Of a DNA stretch of 64,000 nt, positions 24,720-33,586 are shown in pieces. The position numbers were made by a program, and so were the translations under genes. This stretch comes from Deinococcus seoulensis (lineage in GTDB: Bacteria; Deinococcota; Deinococci; Deinococcales; Deinococcaceae). Where the stretch lies: contig NZ_BMQM01000015.1 in the NCBI RefSeq assembly GCF_014648115.1, positions 36,362-100,361 of the forward strand. The letters run 5' to 3'. The notes under the pieces were generated by a model. That model was not told the DNA's origin and ran no database searches. It worked only from the letters and a program-made list of their open reading frames with translations. Numbering within the stretch: the stretch's first letter is position 1; the number at the start of each line of letters is the position of its first letter.

Positions 24720-25735
24720 AGCGCGCCCTGTGCCTGCTGGCCCTCAGCCTGGGACTGGCGCACGCGCAGCGCGCGCCCGCCGGGGTCCTCACCATCCGCT
24801 TCCTGGACGTCGGGCAGGGCGACGCGGTGCTGATCACCAGTCCTGAGGGCAAGAGTGTCCTGTACGACGGGGGCCGCAGTGAAAGCCGGATGCGGGAACT
24901 CATCCGCCAGTACGACGTGCCCTCCCTGGACCTGATCGCCGCCAGTCACGGGGACGCCGACCACATCACCGGGCTGATCCCGGCCGCGGCACTGTTCAAG
25001 CCGCGTTTTTTCCTGAACAACGGCGTGGCGGCCACCACGCAGACCTGGGCGAAACTCACCAACATCCTGAAGCTCGCGGGCACCCAGGGTCTCCCCGCCC
25101 GGAACCAGGTCCTGAACCTGGGCAGCGTGCGGCTCACGGTGCTGCCCCCACCGGCTGGCATGCCAGCCGGTGACCAGAACCTCAACAGCGTCGGCCTGAT
25201 CGTGCAGTACGGGTCGTTCCGTGCGCTGCTGACCGGGGACAGTGAGACGGAGCAGACCCGTGCGTGGCTGCGGACCCTTCCGGGCGGGACGCTGGGGCCG
25301 GTGGACGTGTACAAGAGCATTCATCACGGCGCGGCGAACGGAGACAGCGCCGCGTGGCTGGCGGCCGTGCAGCCCCGGAACGTGGTGGTGAGCGTGGGCC
25401 CGAACAACTACGGGCATCCGACGAGTACGGCCCTGAACCTGTACCGCAAGGTCGGGGCCAACGTGTTCCGCACGGACCTCCAGGGCACCGTGACGGTGAC
25501 CGTGCAACCCGGCGGTGCGTACCGCATCACCACGGAGAAGGGCACGGCCACGCCAGCCGCTGTTCCGGTCAAACCGGCGCCCACGCCCGCGCCGGTGGTC
25601 CCGGCCGCACCAGCGAACGTGACCTACGCGAACTGCGCGGCCGTCCGCGCCGCCGGGAAGTCACCGCTGCTGCGCGGTCAACCCGGGTACAGCACCAAGC
25701 TCGACCGGGACGGGGACGGCCGCGCCTGCGAGTGA
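24716..25735 (+). CDS. secreted ComEC/Rec2-like MBL-fold hydrolase with excalibur domain
   Basis: 339 residues. Signal peptide 1-17 (RALCLLALSLGLAHA). MBL fold with LDVGQGDAVLI and the metal motif SHGDADHITG. LLTGDSE and SIHHGAANGD provide further ligands. A Pro/Ala linker (about 275-300) leads to a C-terminal excalibur calcium-binding motif (LDRDGDGRACE). This MBL group relates to the soluble nuclease-like domain of ComEC, so extracellular DNA or nucleotide hydrolysis is plausible. The same excalibur ending occurs in the neighbouring broken gene. Confidence 0.85.
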   Translation: MKRALCLLALSLGLAHAQRAPAGVLTIRFLDVGQGDAVLITSPEGKSVLYDGGRSESRMRELIRQYDVPSLDLIAASHGDADHITGLIPAAALFKPRFFLNNGVAATTQTWAKLTNILKLAGTQGLPARNQVLNLGSVRLTVLPPPAGMPAGDQNLNSVGLIVQYGSFRALLTGDSETEQTRAWLRTLPGGTLGPVDVYKSIHHGAANGDSAAWLAAVQPRNVVVSVGPNNYGHPTSTALNLYRKVGANVFRTDLQGTVTVTVQPGGAYRITTEKGTATPAAVPVKPAPTPAPVVPAAPANVTYANCAAVRAAGKSPLLRGQPGYSTKLDRDGDGRACE

Positions 25736-26063
25736 CCGGTTTGCGGACCTGGGAATCGCTGGTGTAACCGGCTCTGCATCACTGCATGTATGTGCAGGCT
25801 GGTCCGAAATGTGTGTTTTTTCGCAGTCTGGGCGGCAAATCTGCACTTTCAGGGTTGCTTGATATGACAGGATCTCTGCGTGAAAATTTTGAAGCAAGCC
25901 ATTCTCCTTGTATCCGTCCTATGCTGCATCAGCGCTACTCTCGCTGACGCAGGACGCGTGAGCGTACGAGGGTACTTCCGTAAAGATGGAACGTATGTAC
26001 GGGGGTATACTCGGTCCTCTCCGAGTGGCGGCGGTTACAGCGGCGGTAGTAGTGGCTATATAG

Positions 26064-27335
26064 CTGACCGCCTGACAGAAATTATGAGAAAGCGTCCCCG
26101 GTAGGGGACACTTTCTGTTTGTGAAGACCGAAAATGCCACCGGGGACGCCTCACGACTCTACCAAGCCATCCTCCCTCATCTCCAGGGTGCCCTGTGGAA
26201 CGACGTCCGCAACGTCCATACCCTCGCCTGGATGGTCACGGGAATGCTGCTCTCCAGGCGCAGCACACCCTCCTTCTGGCTCCCTCACGTCCACTCCCGC
26301 GCAGCGTTCGCGCAGAGCACCGAACGCCGCTTTCGACGCTGGTTAGGCAATAAGCACCTTCACCCGAGCCTGCTCTACGGTCCGATCATCACCCGCGCAC
26401 TCCGCGAGTGGGGCCAGGACACCCTGGTCCTCGCCCTGGATACCAGCGTCCTGTTCGAGAAATTCTGCCTCATCCGGGTATCCGTCCTCTTCCGGGGGCG
26501 GGCTGTTCCACTGGTGTCCCGGGTACTCGAGCATTCCAGTGCCCAGGTCGATACGGACGAATTGCTCCCCGTGCTCGCAGAAGCCAAAGGTCTCCTGGAC
26601 TTCGTGGGAATCCGTCAGGTCCGCCTGCTGGCGGACCGGGGTTTCTGCGACACCGACCTGATGGCATGGCTCCAGCACTGCGGATGGACCTACCGCATCC
26701 GTATCAAATCCACCCTGATCCTCAGCACGCCAGACGGGCAGCGCCTCTGCAAGATCGGCGATGTGAAACTCCAACCGAGGGAAACGGCCTGCTTTCACCA
26801 TGTGCGTCTGACCGGACGGCAATTTGGGCCGGTGCACGTCGTTCTGGGTCGTCCATCAGACGACCCAGAGCAATGGCAGGTGGTGAGCAACGAGCCCACC
26901 AGCGTGGAAACCTTTGGCGAGTACGGCGAGCGTTTTCAGATCGAGGAAGGGTTTCTGGACGAGAAAAGCGGCCTGTTCGAGCTGGAAGCGTCCAAACTGC
27001 GGGATGTGAAAAGCCTGGAACGGCTGGTCATGGTGATCTCGGTGGCGACGTTGCTGCTGGTGTCCGAGGGGCTGGACGTGGTGGAGCGTGGGGATCGACG
27101 ACGCGTCGATCCCCACTGGCAGCGCGGATTGAGCTACCTGAAGATTGGGCACAAAGCGATGAGCTACGCGCTGAGTCGAGGTCAGAGGTTCTTCAGAACC
27201 CTGAGATTGCGGGGCGGCCCGGACCCCGAGCCACCGAAACCCAGAAAACGCGACCAGCCGTCCTCGTTGGACTCGCTCAAGAACGGCTGGCACGTTAGTT
27301 TTCACTTCATCTCATAAAATCTGTCAGGCGGTCAG
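26064..27335 (+). mobile_element. IS4-family insertion sequence, 1272 bp
   Basis: Terminal inverted repeats begin CTGACCGCCTGACAGA (left) and are mirrored at the right end. Flanked by a perfect 10-bp target duplication GGCTATATAG (26054-26063 and 27336-27345). One intact transposase gene. The perfect duplication and intact gene point to a recent insertion. Confidence 0.93.
26121..27317 (+). CDS. IS4-family transposase, 398 aa
   Basis: DDE residues: D107 (LALDTSVLF), D172 ([11 protein letters not shown]) and E275 within a YREK-type motif (Y268, R271, E275, K282; [19 protein letters not shown]). Full length and open, so probably active. It begins 57 bases inside the element and ends 18 bases before its right end. 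Confidence 0.93.
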   Translation: MKTENATGDASRLYQAILPHLQGALWNDVRNVHTLAWMVTGMLLSRRSTPSFWLPHVHSRAAFAQSTERRFRRWLGNKHLHPSLLYGPIITRALREWGQDTLVLALDTSVLFEKFCLIRVSVLFRGRAVPLVSRVLEHSSAQVDTDELLPVLAEAKGLLDFVGIRQVRLLADRGFCDTDLMAWLQHCGWTYRIRIKSTLILSTPDGQRLCKIGDVKLQPRETACFHHVRLTGRQFGPVHVVLGRPSDDPEQWQVVSNEPTSVETFGEYGERFQIEEGFLDEKSGLFELEASKLRDVKSLERLVMVISVATLLLVSEGLDVVERGDRRRVDPHWQRGLSYLKIGHKAMSYALSRGQRFFRTLRLRGGPDPEPPKPRKRDQPSSLDSLKNGWHVSFHFIS

Positions 27336-27854
27336 GGCTATATAGGCAGCTCAACAAGCACTTACTCAAGTCTTGCCGCACCATCATTTGGCGCCCGCGC
27401 TGTAACGACAAGCAACCTGAATCTAAGACAGAGTGCGACAACTACTTCTCGCGTCATCAAGCAATTACCTAGAGGCAGCATGGTGACCATCCAATCATGC
27501 ACAGGCGGATGGTGCCGCGTGGACTATGGTCGTCTGTATGGTTTTGTTTCACAAAACTTCCTACAGGTGATTACTTCGCAAGCACCTCGACCGGTTGTGA
27601 GTGCTAGCCCTTCCAATGTGTATTACAGCCGTTGCGCTGAAGCCAAAGCTGCAGGTGCTGCTCCACTCTTCCGCGGCCAGCCTGGATACCGTGCTGGCCT
27701 TGACGGTGATGGTGACGGCATCGCATGTGAATGAGCTTTCGAACCCTCCAACCTGTCCGCCGTTGTTGCCTGTACGGAGAAATTTGGGCACAGGTCCAAG
27801 AATCAGGGGGACTTTGACAGGAGGTTTGATTCGGGTGCGCCTCGCACCTCTCCT

Positions 27855-29087
27855 TCAAGCGCCTGCGACCGCGTACTTCTCGGCCAGTGCCAGCACGTCC
27901 TTCGGGTTCAGCACGCCCTTGAACCACACCAGCCGCTCCCCAAAATCGCTGGGGTCCACGCCCGCCCGCTCCAGGTTCAGCCGCTCACTGACGCACACGA
28001 TCACGTCCATCCGCCCCGCTTTCCGCAGCAGGTCGAACTTCTTACGCAGGTACTCCGGGCGCCAGTAGCCCACGATCTCCACCAGCACACTCCGGTCGCC
28101 GTTAACGAGACGGAAGTCCGGGAGGATCACGCCCCCTGGGACCGGCACCAGATCCACCTCGCGTTCGAGCGTCCAGGGCGTGTCGAGTTTCGCGAATCGT
28201 TCCGAGAAGCCACCCTCCAGCGCGCTGTCGTACTCCGGGGGCGGCGCGTAGTGACTCACGTACCCGTCCTCGCTCGTCACCTGGAACGACCACTCCGTAT
28301 CCCCCGGATCCACCCACGCGAGATCCTTCCTGGGCTTCAGGGTCGCGCTCAGGTCCCACTTCGTCACGTGCAGCAGCGCCGGCAGCAACTTCGCCATGCC
28401 CAGCCCATACCGGGTGGTGGGTGAGAACAGGCTCGCCGGGCCGTCCAGTGTCAGCGAGAACCCGTACGACGCGTCCCCCTCCACCGTCGCCATCAGCCCG
28501 AAGAACTTCAGGTACTTCAGGAGTTGCTTGTAGCGCGCCGGTTCGTTCCGGCGTGCGGTGATCACCAGTTCCGTCGCCCGGTACAGCTGACCCTGCGCCT
28601 GCGCGAGGTCGTAGCGGTGAATGAGTTCCAGCGGCGCGGGCGGCTCGAACGCCACCAGCGTCTGCTGATCCGGCAGATCCGCGTACAGCGAGGCCTGCAG
28701 GGCCTCGCCGGACACCTCCCCCTCCGTACTGAGGGACCGCGCCGCCTGTTCCAGGACCGCCGCCGCGTGGCGCCGGCTCGGCACCACCTCCTGCGCCAGC
28801 GTGAACACCCGCTCCCGCGCCAGGACCGGGTCCAGCCCGCTCCCCGCCTCGAACGTCCCCATGTTGGAGAGCAGGTGCGCCAGGCCACGCAGCACCTTGA
28901 AGTCCTGCCGACCGGCCTCCAGGACGCGGAGATCCTCGTCCAGTTCGAAGCGGCGCTTCCCGACGTTCGCCTCGAAGGTCCCGATCAGGGTTTCGGCCAG
29001 CGTGAGGTTCAGGGTGGTGGGCTTCAGGCGGCGGGGCTCCACGAGCCCCGCCTTCACCCGGAACAGCAGCAGGTCATTCGGGAGCAT
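27855..29087 (-). CDS. Bax1-like nuclease (DUF790)
   Basis: 410 residues. Matches DUF790/Bax1, the nuclease partner of XPB: N-terminal LLLFRVKAGLVEPRRLKPTT, middle RYDLAQAQGQLYRATELVIT and LLKYLKFFGLMATVEG, and a C-terminal nuclease-like core LPDFRLVNGDRSVLVEIVGY plus WRPEYLRKKFDLL (D-x(n)-E pattern). In archaea Bax1 with XPB forms a bubble-incising helicase-nuclease for DNA repair. The start overlaps the end of the XPB gene by 14 bases, as expected for a complex. The 120 bases to the converging gene at 27734 show no hairpin. Confidence 0.88.
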   Translation of the reverse strand: MLPNDLLLFRVKAGLVEPRRLKPTTLNLTLAETLIGTFEANVGKRRFELDEDLRVLEAGRQDFKVLRGLAHLLSNMGTFEAGSGLDPVLARERVFTLAQEVVPSRRHAAAVLEQAARSLSTEGEVSGEALQASLYADLPDQQTLVAFEPPAPLELIHRYDLAQAQGQLYRATELVITARRNEPARYKQLLKYLKFFGLMATVEGDASYGFSLTLDGPASLFSPTTRYGLGMAKLLPALLHVTKWDLSATLKPRKDLAWVDPGDTEWSFQVTSEDGYVSHYAPPPEYDSALEGGFSERFAKLDTPWTLEREVDLVPVPGGVILPDFRLVNGDRSVLVEIVGYWRPEYLRKKFDLLRKAGRMDVIVCVSERLNLERAGVDPSDFGERLVWFKGVLNPKDVLALAEKYAVAGA

Positions 29088-30477
29088 TCAGATCCTCGAA
29101 ACTCGATGGGGCGCGCCCCTGGCCGGGTTGCCACTGCCCGCGGCGCTGCTGACTGACGCGCTCCTCGCTCGTGCCTTCCGTGATCACCTCGTACAGCACC
29201 GCCACCTTCCCCTCCGCGCGGCGCAGGATCCGCCCGAGCCGCTGGATGTGCTCCCGTTCCGTCGCGGTGCCCGACAGGACCACGGCCACGCTCGCCTCGG
29301 GGACGTCCACGCCCTCGTTCAGCACCCGGCTCGCCACCAGAATCCGGTACTCGCCACTGCGGAACTTCTCCAGCAGGGCGTGGCGCTCCTTGATGGGGGT
29401 CTTGTGCGTGATCGCCGGGATCAGGAACTCCCGGCTGACGCGGTACACGGTCGCGTTGTCGTCCGTGAAGATCAGCGTCCGGTCCTGCGGGTGGTTCGCG
29501 AGGATCTCCTCGAGTACCCGCAGTTTCCCCTCGGTCCCGTACGCCATGGATTTCGCTTCCCGGTGGGCCAGCATGGCCCGCCGGCCGTGCGGCGTGCCGC
29601 TCGCCAGGATGAACTTCTTCCAGCCGTCCAGGGACACCAGCCGGATGCCGTTCAGCCGCAGGAAGTCGTTGCGCAGCGCGATCAACTCCGCGTACTTCTG
29701 TTGTTCGTTCGGACTGAGCCGCACGCGGATCACGACCTCGCGGTACGCGGCGAGCGTGTCCCCCGCGAGGTCGCCCGGGGCGACCTCGTACACCACCGGC
29801 CCGACCAGCCGGTCGAGATCCCGCTCCCGCCCGTCACTGCGTTTCGGCGTGGCCGTCAACCCCAGGCGGTACGGGGCGAGGCCCATCTCCGCGATCACCC
29901 GCGTGAAGTCACTGGGCAGGTGGTGCGCCTCGTCGAAGATCTGCAGGGCGTACCGCCCTGCCAGGGACTCCGCGTGAATCGCGGCGGAATCGTAGGTACT
30001 CACCAGCAGCGGCGCCTCGTCGTGACTGCCGCCCCCCAGCAGCCCGACCGGGGTGTCCGGGAACGCCGCGAGCAGGCCCGCGTACCACTGGTGCAGCAGG
30101 TCCAGGGTGGGGACGCAGATCAGGGCGCTGCGGGGCGTGTCCCGCAGCGCCAGCTGCGCGACCAGGGTCTTCCCGGCGCCGGTGGGGAGGACGACCACGC
30201 CGCGGCGACCGGCGCGTTTCCAGGCGTTCAGGGCGCGCGTCTGATGCGCGTACGGCGTGACCTCCCGCGCGAAGCCCAGCACCAGCGGCTCGAACGCCGC
30301 GGCGCTGTCCTTGAAGGGGATCCCGGCGGCGCGCAGGGCTTCGACCACATCGCGGTAGGCGTGCCCGGGGGCCCGCCAGGACTGGCTGCGGTCATCCCAG
30401 GTGAAGTGATCACGGACGGACGCGGGCGCGTCCGTCATGACGAGTGTGCCCCGGTCGAGGCGCAGGGTGGGCGGCAT
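29074..30477 (-). CDS. XPB-type superfamily 2 DNA helicase
   Basis: 467 residues from ATG 30477. The damage-recognition-like N-terminus (residues 1-75) is followed by YAHQTRALNAW, Walker A PTGAGKT (98-104), DEAHH, GLTATPKRSDGRE and helicase C motifs (LIFTDDNATVYRVS, SRVLNEGVDVPEA, QRLGRILRR). An RED-like GRERD lies after motif III. Start chosen because TAGGAT lies 7 bases upstream (leaderless); an upstream in-frame start exists. It unwinds DNA for the Bax1 nuclease. A divergent HNH nuclease starts 117 bases away. Confidence 0.9.
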   Translation of the reverse strand: MPPTLRLDRGTLVMTDAPASVRDHFTWDDRSQSWRAPGHAYRDVVEALRAAGIPFKDSAAAFEPLVLGFAREVTPYAHQTRALNAWKRAGRRGVVVLPTGAGKTLVAQLALRDTPRSALICVPTLDLLHQWYAGLLAAFPDTPVGLLGGGSHDEAPLLVSTYDSAAIHAESLAGRYALQIFDEAHHLPSDFTRVIAEMGLAPYRLGLTATPKRSDGRERDLDRLVGPVVYEVAPGDLAGDTLAAYREVVIRVRLSPNEQQKYAELIALRNDFLRLNGIRLVSLDGWKKFILASGTPHGRRAMLAHREAKSMAYGTEGKLRVLEEILANHPQDRTLIFTDDNATVYRVSREFLIPAITHKTPIKERHALLEKFRSGEYRILVASRVLNEGVDVPEASVAVVLSGTATEREHIQRLGRILRRAEGKVAVLYEVITEGTSEERVSQQRRGQWQPGQGRAPSSFEDLNAPE

Positions 30478-30594
30478 CCCGCGCATCCTAGCGCTCCAGG
30501 AGGGGGCCCTTGGTGCGTGGAGGCCCAATGCCGGCAGGTGCGGTCACCCGTGCACTGCTCCCCGGGTAACCTGGCCGACGAGGAGCAACCCCCC

Positions 30595-31464
30595 ATGCAC
30601 TACGTGATCCTGGTCTCCCAGGCCGGTCAGCAGACGTACGACGACAGCGAACGCCACTACACCTACCCCGCCCGCTACAACGCCGCCCTGGCGCCCCTGA
30701 TGGCCGGGGAGCCGACCGTGGTGATCCTGTACGAGTCCCGCCGCGCCGGGAGCGGCCGGGGCCTGCAGGCGTACATCGGGTGGACGGTCGTCACGCGCCC
30801 GCCGGAACCGGCGGGCCAGGGCCTGTGGGTCCTCACGTACGACAGTCCCGTCGTGCCGCTGCCCCGCCCCGTGAAGCAGGAGGAGGGCGGCGTGGTGATG
30901 GAGGCGTGGCTGGGCGCGTTCCCCCTCCGGGAACGCGGCGTCCGGCAGAACGGTCTCTCGGTTCGGCCGGTCACGGAGGCGGACGCCGCGCGGATCTTCG
31001 CGGCGGCCGGGCTGCTGGGCCTGACCCCGAGTGCCGCGTGGACCGCGTTGGACGGGGAGGACGCGGAGCGCCGCCGGGTGCTGGTGGAGCGGGCGGTGCG
31101 GGACCGGTCGTTCCGGGCGCAGGTGCTGGCCGCGTACCGCTGGCGGTGCGCGGTGACGGGCTGGCAGGCCCCGGTGGACCTGAGTGGGGGACTGCTGGAC
31201 GCCGCGCACCTGCGGAGCGTGGCGTCGGGTGGCGCGGATCACGTGCATAACGGGGTGGCGCTCACGCCGACCGTGCACCGCCTGCTGGACAGCGGGTTGA
31301 TCCGCGTGACGTTCGAGGAGGGACAGTGGCGCACGCGGCACGGGCCGGAGTTCGGCCGACTGGACCTGACGGGGGGCGGGGGGAGTCGGCTGGTGATCGA
31401 GGACCGCGCGCCGCTGTGGTTGCCCCCGGATCCCCGGCTGCAACCCCGGCCACTGCTGGGCTGA
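30595..31464 (+). CDS. HNH endonuclease with an N-terminal reader-like domain
   Basis: 289 residues from ATG 30595, with AGGAG upstream. Residues 1-75 (MHYVILVSQAG, PTVVILYESRRAGSGRGLQA, YIGWTVV) look like a small PUA/EVE-like beta domain. The C-terminal HNH domain spans about 160-250: YRWRCAVTGWQ, LLDAAHLRSVASGGADHVHN, GVALTPTVHRLLDSGLI, with His, Asn and His in order. Reader-HNH fusions are often modification-dependent restriction enzymes. Divergence from XPB-Bax1 suggests shared function in attack on, or repair of, unusual DNA; that link is inference. Confidence 0.78.
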   Translation: MHYVILVSQAGQQTYDDSERHYTYPARYNAALAPLMAGEPTVVILYESRRAGSGRGLQAYIGWTVVTRPPEPAGQGLWVLTYDSPVVPLPRPVKQEEGGVVMEAWLGAFPLRERGVRQNGLSVRPVTEADAARIFAAAGLLGLTPSAAWTALDGEDAERRRVLVERAVRDRSFRAQVLAAYRWRCAVTGWQAPVDLSGGLLDAAHLRSVASGGADHVHNGVALTPTVHRLLDSGLIRVTFEEGQWRTRHGPEFGRLDLTGGGGSRLVIEDRAPLWLPPDPRLQPRPLLG

Positions 31465-31479
31465 ACGATGAGATTCAGG

Positions 31480-31508
31480 GTCTCAGGCTGACCGTTCGGG
31501 CCTGAGAC
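31480..31508. terminator. hairpin between converging genes
   Basis: GTCTCAGGC (31480-31488) and GCCTGAGAC (31500-31508) form a perfect 9-bp stem with an 11-base loop between the HNH gene (+, ends 31464) and the methyltransferase operon (-, ends 31577). There is no U tract, so it is a weak bidirectional terminator candidate. Confidence 0.5.
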
Positions 31509-31576
31509 TGATCAGGTCGGGTGCTCTACTCGACACTGCCCACATCCGGGAGAGAAGGCTGGGGAAGTCATAGCGA

Positions 31577-32488
31577 TCAGGTGGGCCGGCTCCACAGGCC
31601 GTAGGTGACGGTGCCGTAGCCGTCCTGATCCGTGACGACCCGGTCCGGTTCCGGAACGTCCACGAACAGGGCCCGCACCTGCTCCTCGGTGCGGGTGATC
31701 AGCCGCCAGTCCATGCAGGCCTCCATGAAACCGATGTCCGGGCAGTCCGGCACGAAGTTCGCGACCAGCATCTCCCCGCCCGGGCGGAGCATCTGCGCCA
31801 TGCGGGTCGTGAGCCGCCGCGCCGCCGAGTCCGGCAGGTAGTCGAACAGCCCGGCGGCGTACACGACGTCCGCGTCGAAGGTGAGGTCACCGGTGATCAC
31901 GTCCTGGATGTTGCCGGTGACGGGTTCGACCCGCACGTCCGGGTAGCTGCGGCCCAGTTCACCCAGGCTCTCCGGATCCTGATCCACGGCCACAAACGTG
32001 ATCGGCTGGCCGCGGCGGACCGCTTCGGACTGCCCCAGTTCCCGTCCGTGTCCGGCGGCCAGGGCGACGATGCGGGCGTCCGGCCGCCGCGCCGCGGCCC
32101 GGTCGATCAGGGCTGCCAGACGTGAGCGCCTCGCCCGGACGGCCTGAGCGGCGGGACTGTTGGTGGTGTAGGCGTACAACCGTCCCCCGGGCGAGGCCGG
32201 GTGGGGGAAGGCCAGGGTCAGGCCGTACATGTGGTCGAGCATCACGGCGTCCCCGGCGTACCCGCGGGGTTTGTGAAAGGCGCGGTGCGTGAATGGGCAG
32301 GCGTGCAGGTGCGCGAGCAGGGGATGTGCGCGCAGTTCCGTGACGCGGTCAGGCCAGCCCAGCGGATCGGTGAGACGCCAGGACCACAGGGCTGGCCACA
32401 ACCGGTTGGCGGCGTCCCAGTCCCGCTGCGCCTCGAACAGGGCCAGCACCTCATCTGCGAGCTGAACGGTCGAATCGATCGTGGTCAT
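31577..32488 (-). CDS. class I methyltransferase with PhcB-like N-terminal motif
   Basis: 303 residues. The N-terminal helical part ends in FHKPRGYAGDAVMLDHMYG (71-89), a signature I associate with PhcB-type enzymes that methylate 3-hydroxy fatty acids to methyl ester signals. The Rossmann domain follows: RIVALAAGHGRELG, FVAVDQDPESLGELG, VVYAAGLFDYLPD. GGAGCAACG precedes ATG 32488. Last gene of an eight-gene operon. Carboxyl methylation of a fatty-acyl product is the best guess from motif and context. Confidence 0.75.
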   Translation of the reverse strand: MTTIDSTVQLADEVLALFEAQRDWDAANRLWPALWSWRLTDPLGWPDRVTELRAHPLLAHLHACPFTHRAFHKPRGYAGDAVMLDHMYGLTLAFPHPASPGGRLYAYTTNSPAAQAVRARRSRLAALIDRAAARRPDARIVALAAGHGRELGQSEAVRRGQPITFVAVDQDPESLGELGRSYPDVRVEPVTGNIQDVITGDLTFDADVVYAAGLFDYLPDSAARRLTTRMAQMLRPGGEMLVANFVPDCPDIGFMEACMDWRLITRTEEQVRALFVDVPEPDRVVTDQDGYGTVTYGLWSRPT

Positions 32489-32948
32489 ACGTTGCTCCTC
32501 TGGAGTCCTGAATGATGGCTTCGACCCAGGATGCGCAGCGCTGTTCCCACGCCCTGTCCTGCCGTGGGTCGAGCACGCAGATCCGGTCCAGCAGCGGAGC
32601 CAGCGCCGTGCCTTGCAGGTACGGCTTGAAGGCCGTCACCGCCCCGGCGAACGTGCGGGCGTGATACCGCTGGTCACCCAGGACCAGCAGGCCACCCAGA
32701 CGCGGAGGTGACGGCGTGAATGCCTCAACGAGCTGAGGGAGGTGGGTCGTCCAGACGTGATGCAGACCGCCCTGCCCGTACGTCGGGGAAGCGAACAGCA
32801 CCGCCTCGTACCGGCCGGGCCAGGCGGGAGGGTCGGGGGTCAGTTCCACGAGTTCGATGTCAGGGTGAGAGGCGGTGAGCGTGTGGCAGACCCGCCGCGT
32901 CTGACCGCGCGCGGAACTGTACAGCAGAAGGATGCTCGCACTCACCAC
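32451..32948 (-). CDS. flavodoxin-like FMN protein
   Basis: 165 residues: ILLLYSSARGQTRRVCHTLT (phosphate-binding loop after the first strand), YEAVLFASPTYGQGGLHHVW (flavin loop) and LGGLLVLGDQRYHARTFAGA. Length and motif order fit flavodoxin or an NADPH-dependent FMN reductase. It overlaps both neighbours (38 and 7 bases). It could supply electrons to the diiron enzymes encoded in the same operon (33570-34337 and 36295-37353). Confidence 0.75.
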   Translation of the reverse strand: MVSASILLLYSSARGQTRRVCHTLTASHPDIELVELTPDPPAWPGRYEAVLFASPTYGQGGLHHVWTTHLPQLVEAFTPSPPRLGGLLVLGDQRYHARTFAGAVTAFKPYLQGTALAPLLDRICVLDPRQDRAWEQRCASWVEAIIQDSRGATYDHDRFDRSARR

Positions 32949-33586
32949 GCACCGACCAGTCGACCGGCCGCCGCGAGGCGCGCACGGTGCGGCGCAGCCT
33001 GCGTGACAGGAACGTCCGCGAACACGTCGCCCCAGCTGCCGCGGACATCGCAGGCCGGAGCCAGCGCGCGCACGTCGTGAAGGGCGCCAGTGCGTGGATG
33101 CGTGAACGACCAGCCCGGTAGAGGCGGATACTGCAGACGCGTGTAGAGCGGCGCAAGCGTCGCGCGGGCGTTGATCAGGTCAACCTCCGCGCCCTGGCTC
33201 AACTGGTGCGCCCATCCGCACCGCATGGCGAGGGTGACGAGATGATTGCGGCCCGGTCCGGGCTGGCGGCCCAGGCGGCTGGTGGAAGCCAGCACCGGCC
33301 GGAACGCCCGGATGAGGTCCGGGGGGTAGGCGTCCTCGCAGTCGAGGGGGCCCTGATGGGCGCGGGTCACCCGGAACCAGACCTGCAGCGTCCCCCCCTG
33401 CGTGAGGGCGTAGTGGGTGGAGTGCCGGTCGATGTCGTCCGTGACCGGGCCGCCGCTGACCGCCTGCCGCCCATGGAGGATGGCGGTGAACAGCGGCTCG
33501 CCCGGCCGCACCAGATGCACCTGCCAGTCGTCCCCCTCGGCCAGGAGGCCCTGGCCGAGCAGGGGCAGTTCACGCCAGTTCACGCG
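32942..33586 (-). CDS. GNAT-like protein, possible second N-acyl synthase
   Basis: 214 residues from GTG 33586, preceded by GAGGTGG. Recognition is by pattern only: PPDLIRAFRPVLASTSRLGR, NHLVTLAMRCGWAHQLSQGA, EVDLINARATLAPLYTRLQY and SFTHPRTGALHDVRALAP follow the acceptor and late-strand pattern of FeeM/autoinducer-synthase-like GNATs. It overlaps the diiron oxidase gene by 17 bases. It may act with the FeeM-like protein at 35624-36301 or transfer a second acyl group. Confidence 0.55.
   Translation of the reverse strand, partial: RVNWRELPLLGQGLLAEGDDWQVHLVRPGEPLFTAILHGRQAVSGGPVTDDIDRHSTHYALTQGGTLQVWFRVTRAHQGPLDCEDAYPPDLIRAFRPVLASTSRLGRQPGPGRNHLVTLAMRCGWAHQLSQGAEVDLINARATLAPLYTRLQYPPLPGWSFTHPRTGALHDVRALAPACDVRGSWGDVFADVPVTQAAPHRARLAAAGRLVGAW

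Larger units (their letters stand above)
25880..27734 (+). pseudogene. secreted SH3b-excalibur protein gene split by an IS4-family element
   Basis: The first 61 codons give a signal peptide (KQAILLVSVLCCISATLADA) and a Gly/Ser-rich stretch. Removing 26064-27335 and one 10-bp duplication restores a continuous frame through GGYSGGSSGYIGSSTSTYSS. It runs on into an SH3b domain (NLNLRQSATTTSRVIKQLPR, GGWCRVDYGRLYGFVSQNFL) and an excalibur motif ending LDGDGDGIACE at 27734. The intact product of about 194 residues would be exported and bind the cell wall. As it stands only the N-terminal part plus IS-derived residues to 26104 can be made. Confidence 0.85.

Noticed and set aside
28801..30594. Long open frame upstream of and in frame with the HNH gene
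   Set aside because: It is antisense to Bax1 and XPB, which have clear motifs; HNH homology begins at ATG 30595 with its own AGGAG site.
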